Shown: positions 11,515 to 23,396 of the stretch, piece by piece
Layout of the letters: every line of letters begins with the position of its first letter
Numbering within the stretch: the stretch's first letter is position 1
Origin: Phialophora verrucosa
Lineage: Eukaryota > Ascomycota > Eurotiomycetes > Chaetothyriales > Herpotrichiellaceae
Length of the DNA stretch: 64,000 nt
Assembly (NCBI GenBank): GCA_002099365.1
Contig: MSED01000009.1
Location: 2,294,001 to 2,358,000 of the forward strand
Direction of reading: 5' to 3'
Position numbers and translations under genes: made by a program
Notes under the pieces: model-generated
Told to the model about the DNA's origin: nothing
Databases searched by the model: none
The model's input: only the letters and a program-made list of their open reading frames with translations

Positions 11515-12715
11515 GGTGCGTAAGATCAGAACCTGTCGCAGAAGGAAGGTCCCAGATGGTGAGATGCCTGATACAGCTTCAATGGATCGTACCGCCACAT
11601 GGAAAACCACATGCTGATCCTTCCACGACCATCAAGAACCTATGCAAGGCGAATCTTTTGCCGAGCCCATGCAGGTTCCGAGATTGCGGCAGTTCGATGA
11701 CTAGTACCCATGCTCAATCGAGCTGCTAATATGCCCACGAAGGAGGAAGTGCCCCCATCCAGCGATCAACGACCGCCACGCAGCTATTGTCCTCTCAGAC
11801 CTGCTCTGACCCGTAGTATCATACCATGGCCGCCATGTGCGGACAGACACTACGATCAACACATGCCGCGAAAAGCAGAAAGCACCCAGGCAAGAGGGCT
11901 GCTGGGGATGTATAGGGTTCATCCCCGGATGGCAGTGGCACGAGTGGATGCAGAGCGAAGAAAATGATACGTGGAGATGGCTCAAAATATGCCAAGAAAG
12001 ATAAGCATTCTTAGTGAGCCGATGAATAGCCGGCGCACCAAACACTGTGCGGCATGAATTCTGCCTAAATCACAAGCACAGCTTCCCCCATCGCTGCTTC
12101 GCCGTCCACACAGTCTTGTTCAACCGGATCTGCCTCAACCGGCCGACATTCCGCGAGCATCCCTTTGCTCTGGGTAAGATCTGTTGACTTATGCCTTCTC
12201 CGTGCAGAATCGGGGTGAGAGTCCCGGGGAAAGTTATGCTTCGATTGTCGTGACGATTGGGGCCCCTGTCGGAGCCTTCTGGCAAGATTTCGCTTGACTG
12301 CTCATCGTCGCGTCGCCCCCGCAAGAACACATCAATCAATCAGCTCGGTACGAGTACAAGACACGAATATCGTGTTTCCACTGTACTCGGATCAACCCCG
12401 CCATTGTTGCCCGGGTTGTGGATCCGTGGATCTGGCTGGGCCACTGTCGCTGGTGAGGCTGGCTACGCACCTTGTGCCTTCTCCTGCGTATCCGATCTTC
12501 TAATCGGCCTTTCTCCGAATCCCATCCGGTTCACTTTTCTCCAGCATCCGAAGTTATCCCAGCTACCTCGTTCACACTCGTCACTGTCCTTGTCATTTCT
12601 TGTTGATGCTATAGCTGCAATAAATACTGCCGTTTCCCTGTATCTCTGTCGAGTCTCTTCTCCTTGGCCCATTCATTTTATAATAGTGGCTGCCCCTGCC
12701 TCCACCGACATCACA
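11515..12715. other. 1.2-kb region upstream of the beta-glucosidase gene, no gene seen
   Basis: Open frames on both strands (for example minus 11701-12045 and minus 12070-12339) carry no recognisable family. The plus frame that contains the beta-glucosidase start is open upstream to about 12257, but the N-terminal sequence that would be added does not look conserved. It is read as a long promoter and 5' leader. Confidence 0.5.
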
Positions 12716-15326
12716 ATGGGCTCATTACCTATACAGACGAGTTTCGATGTCGATGCCGTTCTTTCACAGTTGACCATAGCAGAGAAGGTTGCTTTGTTAT
12801 CGGGCATCGACTTTTGGCACACTGCTCCTGTCCATCGACTCGGCGTCCCGTCAATACGAGTATCAGACGGCCCGAATGGTGTCCGTGGCACTCGCTTCTT
12901 CAACGGTGTTCCTGCAGCCTGCCTGCCTTGCGGTGAGTTGCCATACACGACCATCAGAGAGCGCGGCTGACCTGCCCAGGAACCGGACTTGCGGCAACAT
13001 GGGATACCGACCTCGTAAAGAAAGGCGGAGCCTTGCAGGGGACTGAGGCTATTGCCAAAGGCGCTTCAGTCATTCTGGGCCCAACCACCAACATGCAGAG
13101 ATCACCGCTGGGTGGCCGCGGGTTCGAGAGCTTCAGCGAAGATCCTTATCTCGCCGGTGCCATGAGTGCTTCGACCATCAATGGTATCCAGTCGACGGGT
13201 GTTTCCGCCACCATCAAGCATTTTGTTTGTAACGACCAAGAAGATCAGAGACAAGCTGTTGACAGCATATTGACGGAGCGAGCACTCCGCGAAATCTACT
13301 TGATGCCATTCCAGATTGCTCAGCGAGACTCTCGACCGGACTGCTACATGACGGCATACAACAAAGTCAACGGTACCCATGCCAGCGAACACCCCAGATT
13401 GATCAAGGATGTACTCCGAGGAGAATGGGGATTCGATGGCTTGACAATGAGCGATTGGTAAGCAACGACCACAAAGGGATGGAATCGGTTGAGATCATTG
13501 ACAACAACAGGTTCGGTACATACTCGACGACGGAAGCTATCAAAGCCGGACTGGACCTTGAAATGCCCGGGCCTTCCTACATCCGTGGACACTTGATCAA
13601 CCAAGCTCTAGGTTGTGGCAAGCTTCTTGTTCCCGATGTTGACGAAAGAGTTCGGGAGGTGCTGAAGCTCGTCAAGAAGACCCAAGCGCTGGGCATCCCA
13701 GAAAATGCCCCGGAAACCACGATTGACTCTCCTGAGACCTCGGCCTTGCTCCGCGCTCTCTCCGCCAACGGTCTCGTGTTATTAAAGAACAACGACAATA
13801 TTTTGCCGCTCGACAAGAAGAAGACAACTGCCATCATCGGTCCCAATGCGGCTTATGCATCCTATTGCGGAGGCGGCTCGGCATCGTTACTGCCATACTA
13901 CGCCATCAGCCCTCTTGACGGAATCAGGAAACAGGTCCCAGAAGCGAAGTATGCTCTCGGCGCTCCGGCCTGGAAAGCTCTGCCCCTGATGACACGGTTG
14001 ACCAAAACGAAGGCGGGTGAGAATGGGCTGACAATGACCGTTTTCTTGGACCCGCCTTCTGTGGCTAACCGCAAAGCGGTTGACGAGGTCTTCGTGAACA
14101 AATCTGATATCCTCCTTGTTGACTACAAACATCCTTTGATTAAATCTTCTCTGTACTGGCTCGAATTGAACGGCACTTTCACTCCTGAACAGACGACAGA
14201 CTACGACTTCAGCTTGTGCTGCGCCGGGACCGGCAAGATCTTTGTGAACGGAGAACTTGTCGTCGACAATGAGACCCATCAACGTCCTGGAAACTCGTTC
14301 TTCGGCGCCGGAACTGCAGAAGAGATCGGAAGACTGAAGCTGGACGAGGGGAAGACCTATGACATCAAGGTCACCTTCGGTACATTACCCACCATGACTT
14401 TCAGCAGCCCCGGCACCACTGGCTTTGGCGCTGGCGGACTGAGGGTTGGACTGGAGCGGAAAGCTGAAATTGAGACGGAGATTGAAAAGGCCGTCCAACT
14501 TGCAAAAGAGGTTGACCAAGTCATTCTCTGCGCCGGTCTGAACAGCGAGTGGGAGTCAGAAGGCTATGACCGTGAGCACATGGACCTGCCACCTGGCAGC
14601 GACAAACTGATCAAAGCTGTCCTTGCGGCCAACCCCAATACAGCTATCGTCATCCAGTCTGGCACGCCTGTTACTATGCCTTGGATTAAAGATGCTCCAG
14701 CTGTCCTTCAAGCATGGTACGGCGGGAACGAGACAGGCAACGCTATCGCAGACGTGGTGTTCGGCAACACGAACCCCAGCGGCAAACTACCTCTGAGTTT
14801 CCCCGTCAGAAATGAAGACAATCCGGCATTCTTGAACTACAAGTCGGAGCGTAACCGAGCGATATACGGCGAAGACGTTTACGTCGGCTATCGATTCTAC
14901 GAAAAGACCAACAAAGAGGTCGCCTTCCCCTTCGGCCATGGTCTGAGTTACACGGACTTCGACATCAAAGATCTCTCCGTCTCCGATGATGACATTGATA
15001 TCGTCGTCTCGGCCACGGTTTCCAATACAGGCAAGGTTGACGGTGCCCAAGTCGTCCAAGTCTACTTCTCCCAACGCAATCCCAGCATCAATAGACCAAA
15101 GAAAGAACTCAAGGGCTTCAGTAAGGTCTTCGTCAAAGCTGGCGAAAGCGAGAAGGTCGAGGTCATTATCTCGAAGAAATATGCCACGAGCTTCTGGGAC
15201 GAGGCGAGAGACGCTTGGGTCATGGAGAAGGATACCTTCGATGTGCTTGTCGGGGATTCCAGTGTAAACACGCCGTTGAAGGCGCAGGTGAAGGTCCTCC
15301 GGACACAATGGTGGAGAGGGTTGTAG
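12716..15326 (+). CDS. Glycoside hydrolase family 3 beta-glucosidase with PA14 domain (BglI-like)
   Basis: Hydrolyses terminal beta-glucosides. There are three exons, 12716-12932, 12980-13457 and 13511-15326, with 47- and 53-nt introns (GTGAGT...CCCAG; GTAAGC...ACAG). The protein is 836 residues, close to the about 838 of Aspergillus BglI. The start begins MGSLPIQTSFDVDAVLSQLT, typical of this subfamily, and no signal peptide follows, so the enzyme is probably intracellular. The nucleophile is Asp231 in TMSDW, rebuilt across intron 2. The domains are a GH3 TIM barrel (about 15-300), an alpha/beta sandwich split by a PA14 insert (about 410-540, PGNSFFGAGTAEE region) with the acid/base region beyond, and a C-terminal fibronectin-III-like domain (about 720-830). 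It may serve intracellular breakdown of cello-oligosaccharides or glycosylated plant compounds; the substrate is inferred. Confidence 0.94.
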
Positions 15327-15909
15327 AAGGCATTCATCCATTTTGGGCAGGGGCTATTTTATTATAGGGACCGAGATATGAGTATCTGGGGTCTGTTGAC
15401 AACAACTTGCGAGAACGAAGTGCTCTTGCCGTGGGTGGTGGCTTGCTTGATCGCGTTGATTGAATGATACGAAGCATCCAGCACAGAGAATTATTTATTG
15501 ATCGACTGGAGGCTTTTCTGAGGAGTAAAGAAATGTATACTCGGTAGGGCGGGCGGTCTTACGTGCCCACACATGGTTCGATCCTTATCTCCTCACGTAC
15601 TCGTACAGTATCACGGCTGGTTCTGCGATTCTCGACGTCCGACACGCTGCTGCGCCACGCCAAGACATCCGGACGAGATCTCCAACCCTTTGTAGGAGAA
15701 TGCATTTGATTGATATTTCCGCGCAATTGTCATACAGCACATGTCCAAGGTACCTCGGCTGTAGCTGACCGAGAGATCACTTCCATTGCACATTGAAATG
15801 CAATGCGAAAGTCTCCTCTCCACACCACCTCAGCTGTTGCAAATTAAGATACCATAACAACGCGTGAAAAGTATCAGACGGTATGACACAATAATCGCAT
15901 ACGGACGAC
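15327..15909. other. Intergenic region, no gene seen
   Basis: 583 nt between the beta-glucosidase stop and the RCC1-repeat gene. No coding or RNA feature is recognised. Confidence 0.5.
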
Positions 15910-17199
15910 ATGCCGAGCATAGTCTACGCCCTGGGCTCCAACTCCTCTGGCCAACTCGGCGTCGGACACACGGCCGACGTGGCATCGCCACCGCAGCAAT
16001 GTATCTTTGCAGTTGAGATATCCGATAATCAAGGGCGCCAGCGCGCCGGTGGAGGAACTTCCCTACAACCCCTCCGACTTGGCCGGGGCCACGATCTCGA
16101 TCCTTCAATAGGGGAGATTAGCAAGATCGTCGCGGGAGGGAACCATACGCTCGTGCTGACGGATCGGGGTCGCGTGTTTGTTGCTGGACGGGGCGGGGGC
16201 GGGGGCGGGTTGAGCGGTGTTGAGGCCGACAGCGGAGGCGAAGCCGAAGACAGTATGTTCAGCGAGGTGACGACGGCGATTCTGGCGTATTGTGCGGGGC
16301 GTGACGGTCAGGGCGGCGGGATCACGGACGTGGCTGCCTCGTGGGATGTTTCGTTTGCGGTGGTGGATGGGCGAGTGGTTGTCTCTTGGGGGGATTTCCG
16401 TGGTGGGAGAGACGCTTTGACCAGCCCGACTGCTACTACGGCTGCTACTACTAATTCTTCTATTACTTCGACGAGTATGTGGACGAGCTTTGTCGTGGAC
16501 CACACGGGCGGCCAGGACAACGACGCCACGATCACGGCTATTGGAGCCAGTATGGCCCATGTCGTCGTTCTTCTCTCCGATGGCCAGGCGTACGGCTGGG
16601 GAGCGTCCCGGAAGGGGCAGCTCGGCGAGCAGTATCAAGGGCAGAAAATCCTGCGCGAGGCGCGCAGACTTGATGTCGGACCTGATGGAAGACCATTACT
16701 GCCTTTCACGCCGGAAAGGGTCATCCTGGGAAGAGAATATACCATGTTCCTCAAGCGAGGCTGCAAACCAGTCATTTGGGGATCAATGGCTGGGAACACG
16801 GACGCAGAGTGGCTATTCGGACAAGACGACACGATTGTCTCCGGATGGAGCTGCGTCCACGTATTGTCGGGCTTGGGGTCCGCGTCGGGATCCTCACCAG
16901 GTGTTGTGCAGAAGATGGGCAGAAACAACCACGGACAGTTTGCTCCGGCGAATCTGCCTCCCATTCGGGCCATAGCGGCAGGGAGCGAACACTGTGTCGC
17001 CCTGACCGTGGAGGGGCAGGCCATTGCATGGGGATGGGGAGAGCATGGCAACTGTGGGGAACAAGTGGATGAGAAGGGGAATGTATTCGATCGGTGGAAT
17101 GTCATTCCTCTGCCTGAACTTGACGGAGGTACCGTTGTCAAGGATGTTGCTGCTGGGTGCGCCACAACGTTCGTGATCTGCGGCAAAGAAGAACGGTGA
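15910..17199 (+). CDS. ATS1: RCC1-repeat protein, Ats1/Kti13-like
   Basis: A single exon of 429 residues. RCC1-type beta-propeller repeats are visible as YALGSNSSGQLGVGH (about residue 6), ISKIVAGGNHTLVLTDRGRVFVAG (about 75), AYGWGASRKGQLGE (about 225), MGRNNHGQF (about 340) and IAAGSEHCVALTVEGQAIAWGWGEHGNCG (about 355). The opening, the size and a single propeller resemble yeast Ats1/Kti13, which works with Elongator and the diphthamide pathway. The first blades are loosened by Gly-rich (GGGGGG) and Thr/Ser-rich spacers. The general RCC1 call is firm; the Ats1 orthology is inferred from size and start. It is followed by a tRNA gene on the opposite strand. Confidence 0.8.
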   Translation: MPSIVYALGSNSSGQLGVGHTADVASPPQQCIFAVEISDNQGRQRAGGGTSLQPLRLGRGHDLDPSIGEISKIVAGGNHTLVLTDRGRVFVAGRGGGGGGLSGVEADSGGEAEDSMFSEVTTAILAYCAGRDGQGGGITDVAASWDVSFAVVDGRVVVSWGDFRGGRDALTSPTATTAATTNSSITSTSMWTSFVVDHTGGQDNDATITAIGASMAHVVVLLSDGQAYGWGASRKGQLGEQYQGQKILREARRLDVGPDGRPLLPFTPERVILGREYTMFLKRGCKPVIWGSMAGNTDAEWLFGQDDTIVSGWSCVHVLSGLGSASGSSPGVVQKMGRNNHGQFAPANLPPIRAIAAGSEHCVALTVEGQAIAWGWGEHGNCGEQVDEKGNVFDRWNVIPLPELDGGTVVKDVAAGCATTFVICGKEER

Positions 17200-17338
17200 A
17201 GGGTAAACTACGTCCCAGACGATTCCTTTCGTCTACTTTGGTTGACATGCTTCAACTTGGCCACAGCATGCCGAGGCGCAACAAAACATCAAGTTACTCT
17301 GCAGGGAGCAAAGGGGAACACAAAAAACAAACGAGATT

Positions 17339-17412
17339 GAGCCAGTGAAGGATTCGAACCTCCGCTCTTCAGGTCATGGGCCCGACGATTTCAACCGCTA
17401 ATCCAACTGGCT
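17339..17412 (-). tRNA. tRNA-Met (anticodon CAT), 74 nt, no intron
   Basis: The minus strand folds into a full cloverleaf. The acceptor stem is AGCCAGT/ACTGGCT (7 bp) and the D stem GATT/AATC closes a 9-nt loop with GG. The anticodon stem TCGGG/CCTGA (one G-T pair) holds a loop CCCATGA. The variable loop has 5 nt, and the T stem GGAGG/CCTTC holds a TTCGAAT loop. The anticodon reads CAT. Initiator-like traits are the A1-T72 pair, the G run at the base of the anticodon stem and C at position 33. Elongator-like is the TTC start of the T loop, where initiators usually have A54. The discriminator base is C, and a G at -1 could pair with it. Initiator versus elongator is left open. Confidence 0.75.
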
Positions 17413-17591
17413 CGACTGATTTGAGATGAGTCTCTGGGTTTCGTTCTTTTATCATTGAATTTCCAGTTGAGCGGGTATGATGCGTGACTCATACCGGGCG
17501 GCGCAGGTGAGCGAAAAGAGTTTCGACTCAGGCAGACGGCCACGGTGAGTCACCGAGAGAATCAATGCCGCGACAGTCTCGGACTGGTATA

Positions 17592-19161
17592 TCAGTCGAA
17601 GATACCCTTATATTGCGACAGTCTTTGCGTCGGGGCAATTTCTGCCGGAAACCTCGATCTTGTCGTACGACCCCTGGTGCTTGGTTGCTGCTCTTGTTCC
17701 TGCATAGAGGCAAAAGAATGCATCTCCGAATCTCGAATGCGGCGCGTCGAGGTGGATGTGGAGGCAGCGTTGTCCGCCGTATTGTCCCATGTCACGATGT
17801 CTGGCTCTTGCTCAAAGTTGGGCTCATCCCATTGTCGGTCGTCCTCGTCAGCTGGGATAAAAAGACTGTTTGGATCGATGCTTGCTGAAGGGACGGCGGC
17901 GGCAGAGTTTAGTGGATCAGTCTGAGCGGGTGGCGGTTGTGCCACGTTCTCTCTATCACGGAGTGTGGCCATTGCTGGAGGAGGCATGGCCGCCCCTGTG
18001 CCGGCTGCTGGTCGAGGATTCCCCTGAACACTTCCTGAGGTTGCAGCTGGAGTCTCAGAGTTGCGTGATGCCGGCCGCATGGAGAGATCTCGTGCAGGTG
18101 TGCTTCTAGTTGACGCGTTTGAAGCATTGCTTGGGACATTTGTCGACCCTCTGGTCATCAGCGTAAATTCTGCTGCCAAGCCACCTTCTCCGTAACTGAT
18201 CTGCATCGGTCGGTTGCCTCGTGAGTACCTTGCTGTGACCGGAGTGCGCATAGTCTCCGCATGAGCTATGATGGATCGGAAGTCCTTGACCATCGTGCCA
18301 ATATGAAGGCCTTCCTGCACATTGAAGTCGTTGAAATCTTTTCGCTCCACGGCAACAGAAGTGTGCATGGGTTGCTTGAGGATTTCTGCGCTTCGGTCAG
18401 TCACCCGTTCTGGCGGCCGTAGAAGTATAACAGACCTCTGCCAGCTTGGATCTTCTCAGTATAGCTGGTGAAGGTCACCTTTCCATTCTGAAAGTACCAA
18501 TCCAATTGATCAGTCTTGGGCCCGAAGTATTCCACCACGTCCCTGAGAGTTCGTGAAGAGGCAGTCCAGTAGTTGGTCGATCCCAGCTTGTCAAAAGCCG
18601 CATGCATGATCTCCCCAGGCTCGTAGGACAGTCGATACGTCTTGATTATCCCTTGCCGGCAGTTTAGTCGAAAAACCAATCGGCATTCCGCTTGATCTGG
18701 ATTGGCCTGCAACTCGCAATCGCATGTTTCGAGCCCGCCCTCTCTGTCTCGATCGCCTAGTCGGCGTTTGAAGATGGACAGAAGTGCCTACCACGATTAG
18801 ACACTTGCGCAGGTGACGGGTGTGAGGCACTTTACCCGATTCTGGATTTTGCATGACCATTGCTTCTGCGGAGCAGGACCTGATGCAGTCCTCGCACCCA
18901 ATGAGAAATGGTACTTGGTGAAGAAAGACGAATCGAGTGTGAATGCCGCATGAGCTGTTTTGGATATGTTCAGACTCGAGAACCGCAGCTTGTCTCGTTA
19001 GTCCAGAGGGGGCCAAGGTGTTCGTTGATCCCAGAACGACGACTTACGAATTGAGGGGTAGCCTCAAGTGAGACATCTTCGTCGAATCTGGCCAGGCAGC
19101 TGAGGAAATCGTGAAGGTGCACCACCGCCGAGGGAGCGACAGTAAACAGGAGAGTCGGCAT
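17592..19161 (-). CDS. RAD9: DNA-damage checkpoint clamp subunit Rad9
   Basis: Subunit of the 9-1-1 (Rad9-Rad1-Hus1) clamp that is loaded at damaged DNA and activates the ATR-type kinase. There are four minus-strand exons: 19048-19161, 18836-18988, 18436-18787 and 17592-18385. The introns are 59, 48 and 50 nt, with all phases consistent and 470 residues in total. The junctions rebuild PCNA-like domain blocks: FDEDVSLEATPQF-LRFSSLNISKTAHAAFTLD, WSCKIQNR-ALLSIFKRRLGD and EKIQAGRE-ILKQPMHTSVAV. The domain ends with MQISYGEGGLAAEFTLMTRG (about residue 275). After it comes a long Ser/Thr/Pro- and Gln-rich tail (about 280-470), the usual place of phosphorylation sites in this family. It is divergent from the F-box/LRR-like gene. 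Confidence 0.93.
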
Positions 19162-19473
19162 CGACGGTCATTTCGTCTGGAGGGACGCGCTGTTCCGCCT
19201 CGTCTGCGCTGCCACCGCGAACCGCGAGTTCAACGCGCGAAGTCGCAAACTCGGGAGACGACGCGTTGACGTCATCGCGAATGCCGCCTGAAGACTCGCC
19301 GCGAGCCTCAATGGGTCAACAATCATCCAACCATCAACATTTCTCGCTTGGCCAATAGAACTGTATCGAAATAGTTTGATATGCCACTGCTTTTCTTTGC
19401 CCCCTGGCTGCCCTCTCTGTTTTGGATCTCCGTCAAGTCTTAACCCGATCAAAGCCGACCCAAAGACTCGAAC
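19162..19473. promoter_or_regulatory. Divergent promoter region RAD9 / F-box-LRR gene
   Basis: 312 nt between divergent starts, with a CpG-rich part near 19190-19280. No specific factor site is claimed. Confidence 0.4.
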
Positions 19474-21194
19474 ATGGCTTCATATCAAGGCGAGAGCCTG
19501 CCTGACGAGATTCTGTCTATGATATGCCAGGAACTCGGACACGACAGGGACTTCGGCTCGCTGTTCAAGTGCGCTCTCAGCTCCAAGTCATTTGCAGATC
19601 CAGCACTCCGGACAATCTATCAGTGAGTTTTGCGCTTTCGGTGGATGGGTTGGGACCTGCCAGACTAATGCGCTTCAGGTTACATCAGTATTCACCTGCA
19701 TTTGAGCAAAGAGACGACATGGATTTCAAACAGCGACCCGGTGACTACCTTACGAAACACGCCGAACATGCCCAGTTTTTTCGCAGGTGGACGGTGTTAT
19801 GGCGCTCCATCACGCTCTCTAGTCTTGACGACGACCTCACCTACAAACCCTACTGCCGTTATATCAAGACTCTAGACTTTCGAAACTTATCACTAATGCT
19901 TGATGACATGAATTTTACTGGACCTATCCGGACAGCCTTTTTTGCAGGTAGACTTCGTCCTTTCCATTTCCCTAAGACAGAGTACAGGAGGCAAATCGTG
20001 GATATTGTTGCGACAGTCAACGCCATTGGAGAGGCAGTTACCGCGAAGACAACACTGCTTGAGGAGATTGACGGCCACATCAGCCCAGGATTTTTACCAA
20101 GATGGATTTCGCGTTCCCCTAGACTCGAGACGATGGTTCTATGGAAGGGCGATGCACTGGTGAATGGCGCGGGTCAAGCGATCGCCGAGAACTGCGAGAA
20201 TTTCCGGAACCTGACTCTTCACGAGTGGATGTCTCCAGATGCAGACGAATTATTCGCCGCGTTCCTCGCTCAACTCAAGCCAGATACCCTGACCTATTTC
20301 GAGATGATCAGCTTCAACAATATCGGGAAGCTCTCATTCCAAGCACTCGGACGACACAGAAAGCTGCAGGAGCTCGACCTGGGAAATCTCAACGAAGATG
20401 CTGTGCGCAACCTGAACGCGCTGAAGGGTTGCACTTCCATACATACACTCAAGCTGGATGACAATTATGGCACCGTCCGACTTGAAGAGCTCTATAACGA
20501 CGTCTTTCTCGAGGTGGCTGAATGGCTTAGCTCGTGCACAGAGCTTCGAGATCTCAGTCTGAAAAAGTTCTTCGATGGACCTGCGCTGCTCTCTCGTGTA
20601 CTGCATTCCCCGAACGTCAAACTGGCCAGGCTTTCTCTTGAGGGCTATACAGTCCGCAACGTCAATGCCCAGCTCTTCCACAGCTCGCTTGCAGGGCAGA
20701 CGTCACTCGAGTCGGTGTGTCTCAAGGGAAACGGAGAGGATACTACTCCTGACGATCTTCAGATCATGGTCGAGGGACTCTGCAATCTGACCAATTTGCG
20801 CGAGCTGGCTCTGAAGGATGTGTCTGATGAATTCACAGAAGAGCACATCATTGCTCTTGCACTTAGCCTCCCACTTCTTGAAGACTTTTGGACTAGTGGC
20901 GGCGAAGTCTCGGCGGACATTCTACCACCGCTTGCTCAGCTCAAGCATCTAAAGACTCTAACGCTTTATGCCATGACTCAGTTCCACTCTGACCAGATCA
21001 TGGAGTTCTTGATGAGCCTCGACTCAGAGAACCAGAAAGGTTTCAACTTGTTGTTGATGGCCGCAGATCCAGACTTCGATCTGACTGAGGACAATCAAGA
21101 TATGATTCGAGAGTACATCCGCGCCAACCTCGACGGCCGATTCGATTTTGTACTTTGGCGGGAAGCGGAGCTGAGTGATAGCGAGGATGACTAG
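19474..21194 (+). CDS. F-box-like / leucine-rich-repeat protein
   Basis: Two exons, 19474-19622 and 19679-21194, have a 56-nt intron (GTGAGT...TTCAG) and join in phase to give 554 residues. The first exon reads MASYQGESLPDEILSMICQE and continues with KCALSSKSFADPALRTIYQ. That pattern (L-P-x-E-I-L, then LxSKxFxxxALRxIY) is typical of a fungal F-box-like domain. From about residue 150 there are irregular leucine-rich units (LQELDLGNLN, IHTLKLDD, LRDLSLKKF, LARLSLEGY, LRELALKD, LKTLTLYAM) ending in an acidic tail. It may be a substrate receptor of an SCF ubiquitin ligase; no substrate can be named. It is convergent with the kynureninase gene. Confidence 0.75.
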
Positions 21195-21471
21195 GAGTGT
21201 ATTCCGCTTGAACGAATGCTGATCGCGGATCGTCGGCGGTACCAAAATGCCGGTGGCGGTCACGGACGTGCCCAACGCGAGGCATCGCTTCATGGTCGGT
21301 CGAGCAGAATCCGGGTCGAGGAAATGCACAGCGCCTACCGCGAACTCATTGCAGAGATTGTTGAAAACCCATGCCGACTGACCGCCGTGCGTAGCAGACT
21401 CCAAGATTAGCGGCAATGCATGAGTGGGAGCTGTCAGGGGAACAGCTCTTCTCAGCATGTCCCAATCGCGC

Positions 21472-22979
21472 TCAAATGCTTGCCAGTCCCGGTGGGACGT
21501 CAGCTAACCTTGGCCCGGATGTCACTTCACTGGTTAAAGAGGCTTCAAGTACCTGGCAGAAATGAAAGACATCCGCAAAGGAATTGTACAAGGGCGTCGG
21601 GGCAATTCTGATGACATCGGGTTTCCTCTCATCGACAACGACTCCGTTGTTCTCGAGGTGCTCCAGCACATGGTCGAGCAAACCGGGCGCCAGTCGAATA
21701 CTAAGTTGTGCGCCTCTCTCACCGGGGCTTTGGGGTGTGATGATGTCGAATTTCCCTGGCATTTTTAGAGATACTGCGGTCAAAAGTTGCTCTAGGTAAG
21801 CCGTCAGGCGGAGAGACTTCGCTCGCAATGCAGCCATGGAGGTTTCGTTGAAGATTTGCAACGACGCAATTACCGCGGTGATATCGAGGGCGCTGGGGTT
21901 GGACAGTTGGTAGCCCGCTGCGCCAGGCCTGGGCACGAACTCTGCAGAACATTAGTCTCTGAATGGTTGTGTTAGTTCTCTGCATCGGTCTTACTGTTCG
22001 TCATCTGGAACCGGCTACTCTTGTCGTCTCCCCACCACCCGCTCAGTCGTGGCCAGAATCTCTGCCCGGTCTCCTTGTCCATCTCGACTTTACCATACTT
22101 TGCATTCACGAAAATACCTGCCATCGCCCCCGGTCCGGAGTTAAGATATTTGTAGCTGCACCAGCATGCAAAGTCAACATCCCAATCATGGAGTTTTACG
22201 TCCACGTTCCCAACCGCGTGAGCCAGGTCCCAGCCTATGAGAATGCCCTTTGAGTGGGCGTGCTTTGTGATGGTGCGTATGTCGAAGTACTGGCCCGTGT
22301 AGAACTGAATGCCCGGAAGCAGAACTAGTGCGAGCTCGGCGGCGTGCTTGTCTATCGCGTCGAGAATCTGTTGCGTAGGCAGGATCGGATGACGTTCGTC
22401 AAAAGGCTCCAGCAAGATCATCGCTTCGGCTGGATTAAGATCATGGTGAATAATCTGCGACTCGACTGCGTAGTGGTCACTCGGGAACGCCTTGCCCTCC
22501 AGCATGATCTTCCACCTCCCTTGACCTTCGCGACTAGGTCGGTAGAAACTCGACATGAGAAGATGCAAATTCCCTGTCAATGTACCCATAACCGCGACTT
22601 CATCCTCCTTGGCTCCGACAATCGGAGCCATGAGCTGTGCAGCATAGTCATCGACATGCAGAAACGGTTGCAGCGGAGAGTCAGAGTGCTCGACAAAATG
22701 CCCTAAGACGCCCTTCGTCCGCCATTGAGTAAGAAAGGAAGTGACTAGAGTTGCTGTCCGGGTGGGCTGGAGACCGAGAGAATTGCCGCAGAGGTAGGTA
22801 CATCGTTTTGAGGGTGCTTCCTCTGGGGACTTCGCGAGGGTCGAGCGCCTCAAATCGGCCAGGGTTGGGATGTGGAATTCTGCGCGGAAGTGGGCGAGGG
22901 GATCTGTGGCGTCGAGGGAGCTGGCGTACGCCCGTGAGAAGGGGTCAATGGTGTCGTCTGTGCTCCCTTGAGCGGCCAT
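21472..22979 (-). CDS. BNA5: Kynureninase
   Basis: PLP enzyme that cleaves kynurenine and 3-hydroxykynurenine to anthranilate or 3-hydroxyanthranilate plus alanine, in the kynurenine pathway to NAD. There are two minus-strand exons, 21995-22979 and 21472-21941, with a 53-nt intron (GTAAGA...CTGCAG). They join as RFQMTNK-FVPRPGAAGYQLSNP to give 484 residues, the usual family length. The PLP lysine is Lys277 in CSYKYLNSGPGA. Other visible family blocks are YLCGNSLGLQP (about 62-72), VAVMGTLTGNLHLLM (about 128-142), GWDLAHAVGN (about 249-258) and RFWPRLSGWWGDD. It is divergent from ISA2 over 417 nt. Confidence 0.96.
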
Positions 22980-23396
22980 CGTTTCTGAAATCTTCCCAAA
23001 GATACCCTGCGCCTTGTTTCTGGCTGGTTTTTTTCACTTGTTCTGGCCAGCCACCTGCCGTCGCTTTAATTATCCTGATCCAGCAAATTGTAGCTTCGGC
23101 CAAAAAGACCAAAGTTGAAAGAATGGAATCGTACGTAAAAGGGTGAAAGCGGGCCTATGGCCACGTCGACTCTCTAGTATAACAAAACACGTCTATGACT
23201 CTACGCCAGCAGAATAAAGGAGCGAACGTATCCGACCAGGCGGATCGATGTAATTGTCAGCGATGTATTTGACCGACGTTTTGCCGCGTCTGTCTGCGTC
23301 ATTTGCACCGCGGCTCTGGTTGCTCTCTTCCTCTCTCAACAACATCCAGATACACCTTCAACTGTGTGATACAAATACAGTTTACCCGCCGGCATA
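22980..23396. promoter_or_regulatory. Divergent promoter region BNA5 / ISA2
   Basis: 417 nt between divergent starts. No particular motif is supported. Confidence 0.4.

Noticed and set aside
12257..12715. N-terminal extension of the beta-glucosidase by upstream in-frame codons
   Set aside because: The family starts at the MGSLPIQTSFDVD position; the upstream codons are not conserved in character and would exceed the usual length.
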